From: CAVQHY01 sp963712465
Lineage (GTDB): Bacteria; Actinomycetota; Thermoleophilia; Gaiellales; Gaiellaceae
Assembly (NCBI GenBank): GCA_963712465.1
Contig: CAVQHY010000004.1
Coordinates: 434,001-498,000 of the forward strand
Direction of reading: 5' to 3'
DNA length: 64,000 bases
Shown here: one piece after another, positions 25,103 through 33,779 of the stretch
Position numbering within the stretch: the first letter of the stretch is position 1
Layout: each line of letters starts with the position of its first letter
Notes under the pieces: generated by a model
Seen by the model: the letters and a program-made list of their open reading frames with translations, nothing else
Database searches by the model: none
Told to the model about the DNA's origin: nothing
Made by a program: the position numbers and the translations under genes

Positions 25103-26949
25103 GCGTCGAGACGGATCTTCGTCGCGGCTCGGTGCTGGCCGGCTACCGGATCGAGGCACTGGTCGGGCGAGGCGGGATGGGCGTGGTGTATCTGGCGAGC
25201 GATCCGCGCCTGGAGCGTCGGGTGGCGTTGAAGCTGATTGCCCCGGAGCTGGCTGAGGATCCGCGATTCCGCGAGCGGTTCCTGCGGGAGTCGAGGCTCG
25301 TCGCCAGCCTCGACCACTCCCATGTCGTCCCGGTGTACGAGGCGGGTGAGGCGGACGGGCAGCTGTATCTGGCGATGCGGTACGTGGACGGCGAGGACCT
25401 CGCGAGTTTGCTCGCTCGGGAGGGGCCGCTCGAGCCCGGCCGGGCCCTCGATCTGGTCGGCCAGGTGGGGGAGGCGCTGGATGCCGCCCATGAGCGGGGG
25501 CTGGTGCATCGGGACGTGAAACCGGCGAACGTGCTCGTGACGACGGAGGGCGGGCGCGAGCATTGCTATCTGACGGACTTCGGGCTGGCTCGCGATCAGG
25601 ACGCGGCCTCGGATGCTCAGACCCACCTGTCGGGGACGGTCGACTACACGGCTCCCGAGCAGATCGCGAGCGAGCCGGCGGAGGCCCGCGCCGACGTGTA
25701 CTCGCTCGGCTGCGTGCTCTTCGAGAGCCTCGCCGGGGAGCCGCCGTTCAAGCGGCCGCGGCCGTTGGCGACGTTGTTCGCGCATAGGAGCGAGGAGCCG
25801 CCGTCGCTGCACGAGCTGCGGCCCGAGCTTCCCGCTGCGATCGACGGCGTGATCGCGAAGGCGCTGGCGAAGGAGCCCGAGGAGCGATACGCAACCTGTC
25901 GCGAGCTGACCGATGCGGCTCGAGCTGCGCTTGGGCTCGAGCCTCAGCCGAGACTCTCTCGGCGGCGCCTGCTGGTGATCGCGGCCGCAGCGGCGGCTGT
26001 GGTGGCCGCTGCGGCTGCGATCCCGGCCATTCTCCTCGGCGGCGGCGAGCCCGGGCCGAAGGTGGCTCTTCCCGTGACAGAGAACACGCTCCTGCGGATC
26101 GATCCGCGGACGGGTGAGCCGATCGCGGCCGTCCCGCTCGGCGAGGATCCGACGCATCTCGCTGCCGGCGACGGATCCGTATGGGTGGTGGACTCCCGGG
26201 AGCATCGACTCCTACGGACCGACCCGCAGCAGGACGCCGTCGTCGACAGCGTCGACATCTCCTCCATCGGGCCGAGCGAGCTCTACACGGGCGATCGGCA
26301 TCTTCTCGCGGGCGCGGGCGCCGTCTGGCTGACCGGAGTTGAGACCGACGTCTCGCGCGTCTGGAAGTACGACGTTTCCTCGGGTGAGCTGTCCCCGTTT
26401 ACGCGCGCGTTCCTGCTCGCGCTCGTCGAGGCAGGCGAGGACGGCGTCTGGGTGAGCGGTCTCTCCAACGGCGTCGTGCGGCTCGACGCAGCTACCGGCC
26501 GCGCGCTCGAGACGACCCCGGGGGACGTCAGCTCCTCCTGGTCGGCGATTGGGGAGAAGGCCATCTGGCACTCGCCCTACGACGACGTGGGCGTCATAGC
26601 GGCCCTCGACAGAAAGACGGGCAAGGTCGTCGCATCGGTCGCGACGGGGCTGACGACGGTCGACGAGATCCGGATCGGTGAGGGGGCGGTCTGGGTCCTC
26701 GGCGACGGCGAGTCGCTCGTGCGGATCGATCCGGAGGCCGGGCGGGTTGATCAGACGATCTCGGTCGGTCGTAGCGCCGACTCGATGGTGGTCGGCGACG
26801 GGTTCGTCTGGGTCGGGTCGAGCCGCGACGGGACGGTGACCAGGGTCGACCCGGAGACGTCCGACCTGAAGGCCGTGGACGTCGGCGGGAGGCCGCGGGC
26901 GATCGCGGTCGCCGAAGGCGGCGTCTGGGTGATCGTCCGGCCGGCGTGA
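25099..26949 (+). CDS. membrane Ser/Thr protein kinase with beta-propeller (paralogue 4)
   Basis: This 616-residue kinase starts at an ATG overlapping the stop of paralogue 3. It has intact glycine loop, HRD, DFG and APE motifs. The activation segment differs from the others (DQDAASDAQTHLSG instead of DADVDPGAPTHLSG). A helix lies near residue 290, and the propeller is very similar to that of paralogue 2 (PVTENTLLRIDPRTGEPIAAV, YTGDRHLLAGAGAVWLTG). So the kinase half groups with paralogue 3 and the sensor half with paralogue 2, suggesting recombination between copies. It is convergent with the SARP gene. Confidence 0.88.
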   Translation: MSVETDLRRGSVLAGYRIEALVGRGGMGVVYLASDPRLERRVALKLIAPELAEDPRFRERFLRESRLVASLDHSHVVPVYEAGEADGQLYLAMRYVDGEDLASLLAREGPLEPGRALDLVGQVGEALDAAHERGLVHRDVKPANVLVTTEGGREHCYLTDFGLARDQDAASDAQTHLSGTVDYTAPEQIASEPAEARADVYSLGCVLFESLAGEPPFKRPRPLATLFAHRSEEPPSLHELRPELPAAIDGVIAKALAKEPEERYATCRELTDAARAALGLEPQPRLSRRRLLVIAAAAAAVVAAAAAIPAILLGGGEPGPKVALPVTENTLLRIDPRTGEPIAAVPLGEDPTHLAAGDGSVWVVDSREHRLLRTDPQQDAVVDSVDISSIGPSELYTGDRHLLAGAGAVWLTGVETDVSRVWKYDVSSGELSPFTRAFLLALVEAGEDGVWVSGLSNGVVRLDAATGRALETTPGDVSSSWSAIGEKAIWHSPYDDVGVIAALDRKTGKVVASVATGLTTVDEIRIGEGAVWVLGDGESLVRIDPEAGRVDQTISVGRSADSMVVGDGFVWVGSSRDGTVTRVDPETSDLKAVDVGGRPRAIAVAEGGVWVIVRPA

Positions 26950-26977
26950 GGGCGGCGACTCCGCCCGACCGGCCGTG

Positions 26978-28603
26978 TCAGCCGGCGATCGTCCAGGTGA
27001 AGCGCGTCAGGCTCGCCTGCGGGGCGAGGCCGCCGGGGCGCAGGCCCGCGCGAACGAGGAGCGTCGGCGGCTGTGCCCGGCTCGCGACTGCCAGCCTGGT
27101 CTGGCCGATTCCCGCCTGACGCCACGTCGTCGGTAGACCCACGACGAGGAGCGACGCCGCTGCCGCCGCGTCGACGACGGCCTCGTCGCCCGGCTCGACG
27201 AGGAGGGGCTCCGTCGCCACGCCGGCGACCTGCTGCACCATCAGCGCGACGCTGGCGAGCAGCCGGCTCGCGTCGCGCTTCCCCTCGCCGCCGCGCGTGC
27301 CCAGCAGGCGCAGTGAAACGCCGTGCGCGCTCGCGATCCACGCGCCGATCTCCGCGGCCGCCCATTCGTGCTCGGCGCCGCCGAAGGGAACGAGTACGGG
27401 CGCGTCCGCCGGCGCCGCGTGCACCTCGCGGACGACGAGGACGCCGACGTCGCAGGGAGCGCCCTCGAGGATCTCTGGCAGCGGACCGCTCGCAAGCTCC
27501 TCGTCCAGGTCGCCCGGGCGGATGTCGACGAGCACGAGGTCGACGTCCTGCTGTGAGGCGAGGCGCACCGCGTCCTCGCCCGCGTCGTCGGTCGTGAACG
27601 CGGCCGCCCGTGCGTCGATCCCGCCTTCCTCTAGCGTCGAGCGACGCTCGTGCAGGAGCGCGTTGACGCGGCCGAGGTCGTCGGGGTCACCGACCAGCCC
27701 CGCGAGGATCAGCTCGCGTGGAGGCCGCCGCGCGAGTGGCTCGGCGAGCGCGAGCAGGGCGTCGACGTGCTCGTCACGCTGAGGCACCACCAGGAGCGAG
27801 CGGCGGGTGTGCCCGGTTGGAGGGCCCTCGGCCTCGAGCACTCGTCGAGGTTCTGCGTGCTCGAGCTCCAGTGCCGGGTCCTGGCGCAGGATCGCCCGCT
27901 CGAGCTCGACGAGCGCCGGGCTCGGGTCGATCCCGAGCTCGTCGACGAGCGACCTTCGCGCCGCCTGGTAGGCGTCGAGCGCCTCGGCCTGACGGCCCGA
28001 GCGGTAGAGCGCGAGCATCAGCTGCCCGCGGAGGCGCTCGCGGAGAGGATGCCGTGCGACGAGGCCCTCCAGCTCGCCGACGAGGTCGGCGTCCCGGCCG
28101 AGGGCGAGGTCGGCCTCTACGCGCCGCTCGAGCGCGACGAGCCGGAGCTCCTCGAGCCTGGCGATCTCGGCCTGGGCGAACGGCTCGTAGGCGACGTCCG
28201 CCAGCGCGGGACCGCGCCAGAGTGCGAGCGCGTCGCCGAGGGTCGACGACGCACCGGCCGGATCGCCGCCGGCGAGGGCGTCCGTTGCGTGCGCGACGAG
28301 CCGCTCGAAGCGCCGCAGGTCGAGCGCATCCGGCTCGATCTGGATCAGGTAGCCGGGCGGACGGGTGACGAGGACGTCCGGCGGGAGCACCTTGCGGAGG
28401 TGCGAGACGTACGTCTGGAGGACGTTGATCGCTGTCTCGGGCGCCTCCTCGCCCCAGAGCTCGTCGATCAGGCGATCGCGCGAGACGACCTCGTTCGCTC
28501 GGGTGAGGAGGAGCGCAAGCAGCGCGCGCTGCCGCGAGCCGCCCAGGGGGAGCGGGTTCCCGCCGTCGATTGCCTCGAGCGGCCCGAGGATCCGGAACTC
28601 CAT
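26978..28603 (-). CDS. SARP-type regulator: winged helix, BTAD and UspA-like C-terminal region
   Basis: This 541-residue protein starts MEFRILGPLEAIDGG, the usual opening of an OmpR-type winged helix in SARP/AfsR regulators (to about residue 95, with DELWGEEAPETAINVLQTYV). A bacterial transcriptional activation (BTAD) domain follows to about 245 (RFERLVAHATDAL to YRSGRQAEALDAYQ). The last 260 residues look like one or two universal-stress-protein-like folds (RRSLLVVPQRDEHVDALLAL, DVDLVLVDIRPGD, VLVPFGGAEHEWAAAEIGAW). There is no NB-ARC or TPR part. The adjacent 11-bp repeat array suggests it controls itself, the divergent repeat-protein gene and the kinase block. Confidence 0.82.
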   Translation of the reverse strand: MEFRILGPLEAIDGGNPLPLGGSRQRALLALLLTRANEVVSRDRLIDELWGEEAPETAINVLQTYVSHLRKVLPPDVLVTRPPGYLIQIEPDALDLRRFERLVAHATDALAGGDPAGASSTLGDALALWRGPALADVAYEPFAQAEIARLEELRLVALERRVEADLALGRDADLVGELEGLVARHPLRERLRGQLMLALYRSGRQAEALDAYQAARRSLVDELGIDPSPALVELERAILRQDPALELEHAEPRRVLEAEGPPTGHTRRSLLVVPQRDEHVDALLALAEPLARRPPRELILAGLVGDPDDLGRVNALLHERRSTLEEGGIDARAAAFTTDDAGEDAVRLASQQDVDLVLVDIRPGDLDEELASGPLPEILEGAPCDVGVLVVREVHAAPADAPVLVPFGGAEHEWAAAEIGAWIASAHGVSLRLLGTRGGEGKRDASRLLASVALMVQQVAGVATEPLLVEPGDEAVVDAAAAASLLVVGLPTTWRQAGIGQTRLAVASRAQPPTLLVRAGLRPGGLAPQASLTRFTWTIAG

Positions 28604-28616
28604 GGTCGCCCGGAAC

Positions 28617-28671
28617 CTTGAGCGCCCGTTCAGCGGGCGTCAAGCGCGGGTTCAGCGCCCGTCCAGGGCCC
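28617..28671 (+). promoter_or_regulatory. SARP-type direct-repeat operator between regulator and repeat protein
   Basis: Five contiguous 11-bp units are seen: CTTGAGCGCCC, GTTCAGCGGGC, GTCAAGCGCGG, GTTCAGCGCCC and GTCCAGGGCCC. The array starts 13 bp upstream of the minus-strand SARP gene and ends 54 bp before the plus-strand ATG at 28726, so it can serve both. Units four and five match the start of the array at 17986. Confidence 0.65.
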
Positions 28672-28725
28672 GGCTCGATCCTGCGTCTCGTGAGCTCGAA
28701 CGCAAACCAAGGCAAAGGAGGAGCA

Positions 28726-29265
28726 ATGTCGGTCTCGATCTTCAAGCGCAGGCTCGTCCTGGCCGTTGCGGTGGCGGCGATCGCCGCTCCGGCGGCGCAG
28801 GCGGACGTCCCCCAGGACATCCAGGTCCCGGGCGGTGGGTACGTGGCTCCGGCTGTCGCCGACTACGCTCCCGCGCTTCCCGAGGACTTCCAAGTTCCGG
28901 GCGGTGGGTACGTGGCTCCGGACTACGTTCCGGCGCTTCCCGAGGGCTTCCGGGTTCCGGGTGGCGGGTACGTGGCTCCTGTGACCGGTGGCTATACGCC
29001 GGCACTGCCTGAGGACTTCCGGATTCCGGGCGGCGGGTATGTGACGCCTTCTGTGGTCGAGTACACGCCCAACCTTCCGGCGGACTTCCAGGTTCCCGGT
29101 GGCGGCTACCTCGCCCCGACAGCGGATGCCACGCCGGTGGCAGCCCCGAACGACGGCTTCGACTTCGGCGACGCCGGGGTAGGCGCCGGAATCGCCGCGG
29201 CGCTCGCGCTTCTCGCCGCAGCGGCGGCGATGGCAGTCCGCCGGCGGCACGTGGCACACCTGTAG
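28726..29265 (+). CDS. secreted, membrane-anchored PGGGY-repeat protein
   Basis: This 179-residue protein is not a family I recognise. It has a signal peptide (KRRLVLAVAVAAIAAPAAQA), five repeats of about 20-25 residues centred on DFQVPGGGYVAP and joined by YTPALPE-like spacers, and a C-terminal hydrophobic helix (IAAALALLAAAAAMAV) followed by RRRH, so it is probably anchored with the repeats outside the cell. AAAGGAGGAG precedes the ATG. The repeats are also visible in DNA (GTTCCGGGCGGTGGGTACGT). It is divergent from the SARP gene and shares its operator, and a strong terminator follows. A cell-wall role is plausible but unproven. Confidence 0.75.
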   Translation: MSVSIFKRRLVLAVAVAAIAAPAAQADVPQDIQVPGGGYVAPAVADYAPALPEDFQVPGGGYVAPDYVPALPEGFRVPGGGYVAPVTGGYTPALPEDFRIPGGGYVTPSVVEYTPNLPADFQVPGGGYLAPTADATPVAAPNDGFDFGDAGVGAGIAAALALLAAAAAMAVRRRHVAHL

Positions 29266-29284
29266 CAGCTGTCGCCCACACGAC

Positions 29285-29316
29285 ACGACGAGCGGGCCTT
29301 CGGGCCCGCTCGTCGT
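29285..29316 (+). terminator. hairpin terminator after the PGGGY-repeat gene
   Basis: A perfect 14-bp stem (ACGACGAGCGGGCC, complement at 29303-29316) closes on a TTCG tetraloop 20 bp after the stop. There is no long T run, which is common in GC-rich genomes. Confidence 0.75.
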
Positions 29317-29360
29317 TCGGGGCCATGTCCGGGGGTCAGGCGCCTGGACATGGCCCCGAA
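29316..29360. repeat. GC-rich hairpin repeat, diverged unit
   Basis: Perfect 15-bp arms (TTCGGGGCCATGTCC and its complement) surround GGGGGTCAGGCGCCT. It resembles the family at 14464 (CCATGTCC..GG.CAGG..GGACATGG) and directly follows the terminator hairpin. Confidence 0.6.
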
Positions 29361-29453
29361 AGGCCACGCCGGCGTACGATCCGGGTTCTCGGGCATGAAC
29401 CAGTCGCCGTGTCCGACCTTCCGTCCGGCTGGCGTGTCCCTTTCGGCCAAGTC

Positions 29454-29476
29454 AGGGGGACAGGCCCCGGGACATG
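29454..29476. repeat. GC-rich hairpin repeat, unit matching 14511-14532
   Basis: The 22 bases GGGGGACAGG CCCCGGGACATG are identical to those in the second unit at 14511-14532. The copy lies between the PGGGY gene and the convergent end of the PNPOx gene; 29361-29453 holds nothing else I can identify. Confidence 0.65.
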
Positions 29477-29486
29477 TCCTGCCGCT

Positions 29487-30038
29487 TCACGTCACGCTCG
29501 GCAGGCCGGGGAGGCCGTCGATCGAGGCGGCGTTCGTCTCGGCGCGGTACGCGACGAGGGCGTCCGCTCCCTTGGCGGCCGTCCAGCGCGCGAGCTGGTC
29601 GCGATCCCGCTCGTAGCGCATCAGCGGCACGGCGAAGCCGCACGAGTCGGCGATCCTGTCGACCCGCACGCGCACGATGCTCCTGACCCCATCGAAAGCG
29701 GCGAAGCGTCCGCGCAGCGCGTCGAAATCCGGGTGATCCGGCTCGAGCACCTCGCCCCGCCCATAGAGGCGGATGATCTTTGGCGGCCCCTCGAACGCGC
29801 AGAACATCACCGTGACCCGGCCGTTCTCGCGCAGGTGCGCCACCGTCTCGATCCCACTCCCGGTCAGGTCGAGGTACGCGACCGTCGTCGGGCCGAGCAC
29901 GGCGAATGTGTCGAGGCCCTTGGGCGACACGTTCACGTGGCCGTCGGAGCCCACCGGAGCAGTTCCGACGAAGAAGACCGGCTGCCGCCGGATAAAGTCG
30001 GCCAGCCGCTCGTCGATCGTCTCGTAGACCTTGCCCAT
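29487..30038 (-). CDS. pyridoxamine 5'-phosphate oxidase-fold flavoprotein
   Basis: This 183-residue protein has the split-barrel flavin fold: FIRRQPVFFVGTAPVGSDGHVNVSPKG at the N terminus, DLTGSGIETVAHLRENGRVTVMFCAFEGPPKIIRLYGRGE, and a C-terminal CGFAVPLMRYERDR. The family reduces or binds small molecules using FMN or F420 and often has no known substrate. The ATG is only 15 bp from the divergent GTG at 30054 and has no purine-rich ribosome site, so the transcript may be leaderless. Confidence 0.85.
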   Translation of the reverse strand: MGKVYETIDERLADFIRRQPVFFVGTAPVGSDGHVNVSPKGLDTFAVLGPTTVAYLDLTGSGIETVAHLRENGRVTVMFCAFEGPPKIIRLYGRGEVLEPDHPDFDALRGRFAAFDGVRSIVRVRVDRIADSCGFAVPLMRYERDRDQLARWTAAKGADALVAYRAETNAASIDGLPGLPSVT

Positions 30039-30053
30039 GGAGGAGGGAGATTA

Positions 30054-30941
30054 GTGTCGGAAGGCCTGCGTCGCATCCGGAAGGACGGAGAGGAGCTGCT
30101 CGTCCTCGTCACCGACCTCGGGCTCCATCCCGTCGGTTCATCGCTCGCCGATCTCCTCGGCGAAGGCCTCGGGGTGCTGCACGCCGCCGTCGACCGGGCG
30201 CGCGACGTAGAGCCGCTGCGCGGGGACGTGGAGACGCTCGCCCCGATCGACCGCCAGGAGGTCTGGGCGAGCGGCGTCACCTACGAGCGCTCGGTCAAGG
30301 CGCGCATGGAGGAGACCGTCGTCGCCGACGTCTACGACCTCGTCTACCGGGCCGAGCGGCCCGAGCTCTTCCTGAAGGCGGCCGCCTACCGTGTGCCGCC
30401 TCCCGGCGCCCCGCTTCGCGTCCGTGCCGACTCGACCTGGGACGTTCCCGAGCCCGAGCTTGCGCTCGTCCTCACCTCGCAGGGCGAGATCGCCGGGTAC
30501 CTCGTCGCCGACGACCTCTCCTCGCGGTCGATCGAGGGCGCGAACCCGCTCTACCTGCCGCAGGCGAAGATGTTCGACGATTGTCTCGGCCTCTCGGACA
30601 CGATCGTCCTCGCCCGCGACGTCGACCCACGGGCGGCGCGGATCTCGCTCGCGATTCGCCGCAACGGCGAGCTCGCCTTCACCGGCGAGACCTCGACGGC
30701 GGCGATCGTACGCTCGTTCGAGGAGCTCGCCGGCTACCTCTTCCGCGAGCTCTCGCACCCACACGGCGCCGTGCTGCTCACAGGCACGGGGCTCGTTCCT
30801 CCCGACGAGCTCACGCTCGAGGCGGGCGACGAGGTCGAGATCGAGATCGAAGGGGTCGGGTCGCTCCGCCACGCCGTGTACAGGGGCTCCTCCTCGAGCG
30901 CCTCGACCGCGGCGGGCCCCCAGGCGCGCCCCGGGCCGTGA
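30054..30941 (+). CDS. FAH-family 2-keto-3-deoxy-sugar-acid dehydratase (KdaD/XylX-like)
   Basis: This 295-residue protein matches archaeal KdaD and Caulobacter XylX in pattern: VWASGVTYERSVKARMEE, VYDLVYRAERPELFLKAA, the metal-site EPELALVLTSQGEIAGY, and SSRSIEGANPLYLPQAK. Those enzymes dehydrate 2-keto-3-deoxy-pentonates to 2-oxoglutarate semialdehyde. GTG at 30054 is set by AGGAGGGA. Its stop overlaps the GTG of the HAD gene. Partner steps (lactonase, YjhG-type dehydratase, semialdehyde dehydrogenase) are encoded elsewhere in the window, which supports a Weimberg-type role. Confidence 0.82.
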   Translation: MSEGLRRIRKDGEELLVLVTDLGLHPVGSSLADLLGEGLGVLHAAVDRARDVEPLRGDVETLAPIDRQEVWASGVTYERSVKARMEETVVADVYDLVYRAERPELFLKAAAYRVPPPGAPLRVRADSTWDVPEPELALVLTSQGEIAGYLVADDLSSRSIEGANPLYLPQAKMFDDCLGLSDTIVLARDVDPRAARISLAIRRNGELAFTGETSTAAIVRSFEELAGYLFRELSHPHGAVLLTGTGLVPPDELTLEAGDEVEIEIEGVGSLRHAVYRGSSSSASTAAGPQARPGP

Positions 30942-31576
30942 TCCCGGCTGGCCAAGCTGGCAAAGCCGTTCTCTTCGACATGGACGGCGTGCTCGTCGAC
31001 TCGACGAGAGTCGTCGAGCGGCTCTGGGTGCGGTGGGCGGCCCGCCACGGACTCGATTCCGGCGCCGTCCTCGCCGTCGGCCATGGCCGCACGACGGTCG
31101 ACACCATGCGCGACTTCGTGCCCCGGCAGCTGGCGGCGGTCGAGGCCGCCGAGATGGACGCGGATGAGGTGGCGGAGTCGGTCGGGATCGTCTCGTACGA
31201 GGGAGTCCAGGAGTTGCTGGCGGGGCTCGATGCCGCCCGCTGGGCTGTCGTGACATCAGCGTCCAGAGCTCTGGCTCGCGCGAGAATCGAGGCGGCTGGG
31301 CTTCCGCTGCCGGTCGTGCTCGTCACCTCGGACGACGTCACGCGCGGCAAGCCGGACCCGGAGCCCTATCTGCTCGGGGCGTCGTTGCTCGGTTACAGCT
31401 CGGGAGAGTGTCTCGTCGTCGAGGACTCTCCACCGGGAATCCAGGCGGCCCGCGCGGCGGGGGCGCGGGTTCTCGCGGTCACGACGACTCACGCGGCCGA
31501 CCAGCTCGCAGGCGCCGACGAGGTTGCCGTCGCCATGTCCGAGGCGGCCGCGCGTGTGCGCCGCTGGCTTCGCTGA
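30938..31576 (+). CDS. HAD family phosphatase
   Basis: This 212-residue haloacid-dehalogenase-like protein has motif I LFDMDGVLVDST near residue 13, motif II in VVTSASRALA, the motif III Lys in RGKPDPEPYLLGA, and motif IV VVEDSPPGIQAA. The helical cap makes it a sugar-phosphatase or beta-phosphoglucomutase-like member. GTG overlaps the stop of the dehydratase gene (GTGA), so it probably removes phosphate from, or proofreads, sugars in the same pathway. Confidence 0.87.
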   Translation: MIPAGQAGKAVLFDMDGVLVDSTRVVERLWVRWAARHGLDSGAVLAVGHGRTTVDTMRDFVPRQLAAVEAAEMDADEVAESVGIVSYEGVQELLAGLDAARWAVVTSASRALARARIEAAGLPLPVVLVTSDDVTRGKPDPEPYLLGASLLGYSSGECLVVEDSPPGIQAARAAGARVLAVTTTHAADQLAGADEVAVAMSEAAARVRRWLR

Positions 31577-31582
31577 CGGCTG

Positions 31583-31885
31583 CTAGGCCTCTGCGCGCGA
31601 CCCGCCGGCCCGCGTCAGCGACAGAAGAACCTCCCGCGAGAACTCCTCCTCGAGCCGCGCCGTCTCGGCTGCCACCTCCGCCTCGAGGTCGTCCCCGCAC
31701 GGCCGCCGGTCCTGCCGCCACTCCTCGAGGTACGCGTCGCTTCCCACGAGGCCCGCTTTCATCGCAGCCGCGTCGATCGCTTTCTGAAAGCGGGGCGAAA
31801 GCTCCGCGCGCGCGGCCCCGCCCTCGCCCTTGGCGGTTACCTGGGCTGGGATGTCGCGCCAGTAGATGACGATGAGCTCAGCCAT
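31583..31885 (-). CDS. PF13769-like small protein (family named virulence factor)
   Basis: This 100-residue protein opens MAELIVIYWRDIPAQVTAKG and continues FQKAIDAAAMKAGLVGSDAYLEEWR, a pattern I recognise from the small family named virulence factor (PF13769 from memory). The name does not define a function. It is the last gene of the corrinoid methyl-transfer operon, six bases after the activator gene, which suggests a role in one-carbon transfer or in assembly of those enzymes. A charged helical C terminus follows (EAEVAAETARLEEEFSREV). Confidence 0.7.
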   Translation of the reverse strand: MAELIVIYWRDIPAQVTAKGEGGAARAELSPRFQKAIDAAAMKAGLVGSDAYLEEWRQDRRPCGDDLEAEVAAETARLEEEFSREVLLSLTRAGGSRAEA

Positions 31886-31891
31886 GCGGCC

Positions 31892-33779
31892 TCAAACTGG
31901 AAAGCTCAGCTCCTCGACGAAGCGATCGTTGAAGTCGCTCCGGTCGGACAGCTCGACGTACTCGACCTCGTCGAGCAGCGCCGTCGCCGCGTGCCGCTCC
32001 TGCAGCGAGAGGAGGGCCATCTTCGCGCCCTCGCCGGCGACGTTCCCGGCCGAGACGATTCGGGGCAGAGGCAGCCGCGGCACGAGCCCGATACGCACGG
32101 CGCTCGCGGGCGAGAGGTAGGAGCCGAACGACCCGGCGAGGAGCACCTGCTGGATCTCTTCTGGGTCGATCCCGAGCTCCTCGACGAGCAGACGCCACCC
32201 GGTGGCGATCGCCGCCTTCGCGAACTGGAGCTCACGCACGTCGCGCTGCGAGAGGAAGACCGCGCCGTCGACGTCGCCCTCGGCGCGCGTCCAGTGCAGC
32301 ACGAAGACCCGCTCCCCGCCGTCGCGGGTGACGAAGCGGCGCGACAGCTCGGGCGCGAGCTCGGCAGCCTCCTCGTCGGGGACGAAGCGACCGGTCGAGT
32401 CGAGGAGCCCCGCGCCGACGAGCTCGGCGACGGTGTCGACGAGTCCGGAGCCGCAGATTCCCGCCGGCTCGGTATCTCCGATCACCTCGAGCTCGAGCGC
32501 GTCCTCGCGGATTCTCACGACCTCGATCGCGCCGTCTGCCGCGCGCATGCCGCACTTGATCTGCGCCGCCTCGAACGCCGGCCCGGCCGGCGCGGCCGTG
32601 CAGACGATCCGCTCGGCCGAGCCGAGCGCGATCTCGCAGTTCGTGCCGACGTCGATGAAGAGGCGCAGCCGCCGGTCGCGCGTCATGCCGGTCGCGAGGA
32701 GGCCGGCGACGATGTCGCCTCCGACGTACGCGCCGAGGGACGGGGAAGACGGACGCGCGCGCGTGGGGGTGCAAGGCCAGCCCGAGCTCCGACGCGGGCA
32801 TGTCCGGATAGGTTTGCGCCGCGGTGATGAAGGGCGCCACTCCCAGAGGCTCGGGATCGATCCCGAGCGCGAGCTGCGTCATCGTCGCGTTGCCGGCGAG
32901 CGCCACCTCGTAGATCTCGCCGGGGTCGACCTCGCCCTGCTCGCAGACCTCCTCGGCGAGCTCCTGCAGGGTCTCGCGCGCGAGGTCGCGCAGGCGCTCG
33001 AGCGCGGTCGGATCGAGCATCGTGGCCGAGATGCGCGAGATCACGTCGGCGCCGAAGGGCTGCTGGCGGTTCAGCCTCGAGCGTACGGCGAGCGGCGTGC
33101 CGGTGGCGAGATCGAGCAGCGTCGCGACGACGGTTGTCGTTCCGAGGTCGAACGCGATCGCGTGGCAGCGATCGGTCGTGTCGCCCGGCTCGACGTCGAC
33201 GAGGAGGTCGTCCACGACGACGCACGTGACGCGGAAGTCCGACTCGCGCAGGACGCGCGGCAGGCGGCGGAGAACGCCGATCTCGACGCGGAGGTCGAGG
33301 TCGTCGACCGCGTCCCGAAGCCGGTCGAGGTCGGTTCTCTGATCCGCGAGCGTCGGCTCCTCGAGCTCGACGTAGCGCTTCTGGAGCGCCGGCCGCAGGA
33401 TTACCTGGCGCCCGACGCCCACGGTCGCGGCCTTCGGCCGGGTGACGAGCGGCGGCACGTCCAGGACGAGGTCGGTCTCGGCGTGCGCGCGGCAGGCGAG
33501 CCGCCAGCCGTCGGCGAGCCCGTCCTCGTCGAAGGCGCGCAGGTCGAGCTCGGAGACCGGGACCGATCCGTCGGCGACCCGCACCTTGCACTTCTTGCAG
33601 GTGCCGTGCCCGCCGCAGGTCGAGTCGATCGCGATTCCGTTCCACGAGGCCGCGTCGAACACGGTCACGCCGGGCGGAACGCGCACGGACGTGCCCGACG
33701 GCTCGAAGCGCAGCGCCACCCGGGCCGGCTGGTCGGCCGTGCCGTCGCGCTGCTCGGGCGAGTCCATCGCGATCGTCAC
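31892..33779 (-). CDS. ASKHA-domain corrinoid activation protein with N-terminal [2Fe-2S] domain (single-base frameshift)
   Basis: This protein of about 628 residues has a ferredoxin domain (CGGHGTCKKCKV and LACRAHAE), a linker, and an actin-like ATPase domain (AFDLGTTTVVATLLDLATG, then IDVGTNCEIALG and LLAGSFGSYLSPASAVRIGL). Such RamA/DUF4445-type proteins use ATP to reduce inactive cob(II)alamin on corrinoid proteins. An extra C near 32740 shifts the frame after HARASVFP; corrected it reads SLGAYVGGDIVAGLLATGM. The GTG at 33779 overlaps the methyltransferase stop, while an in-frame ATG lies four codons later. Its presence implies an oxygen-sensitive corrinoid cycle. Confidence 0.84.

Noticed and set aside
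28810..29120. Regularly spaced DNA repeats resembling a CRISPR array
   Set aside because: The repeats keep the reading frame and encode the PGGGY protein units, and the spacers are themselves similar coding sequence.
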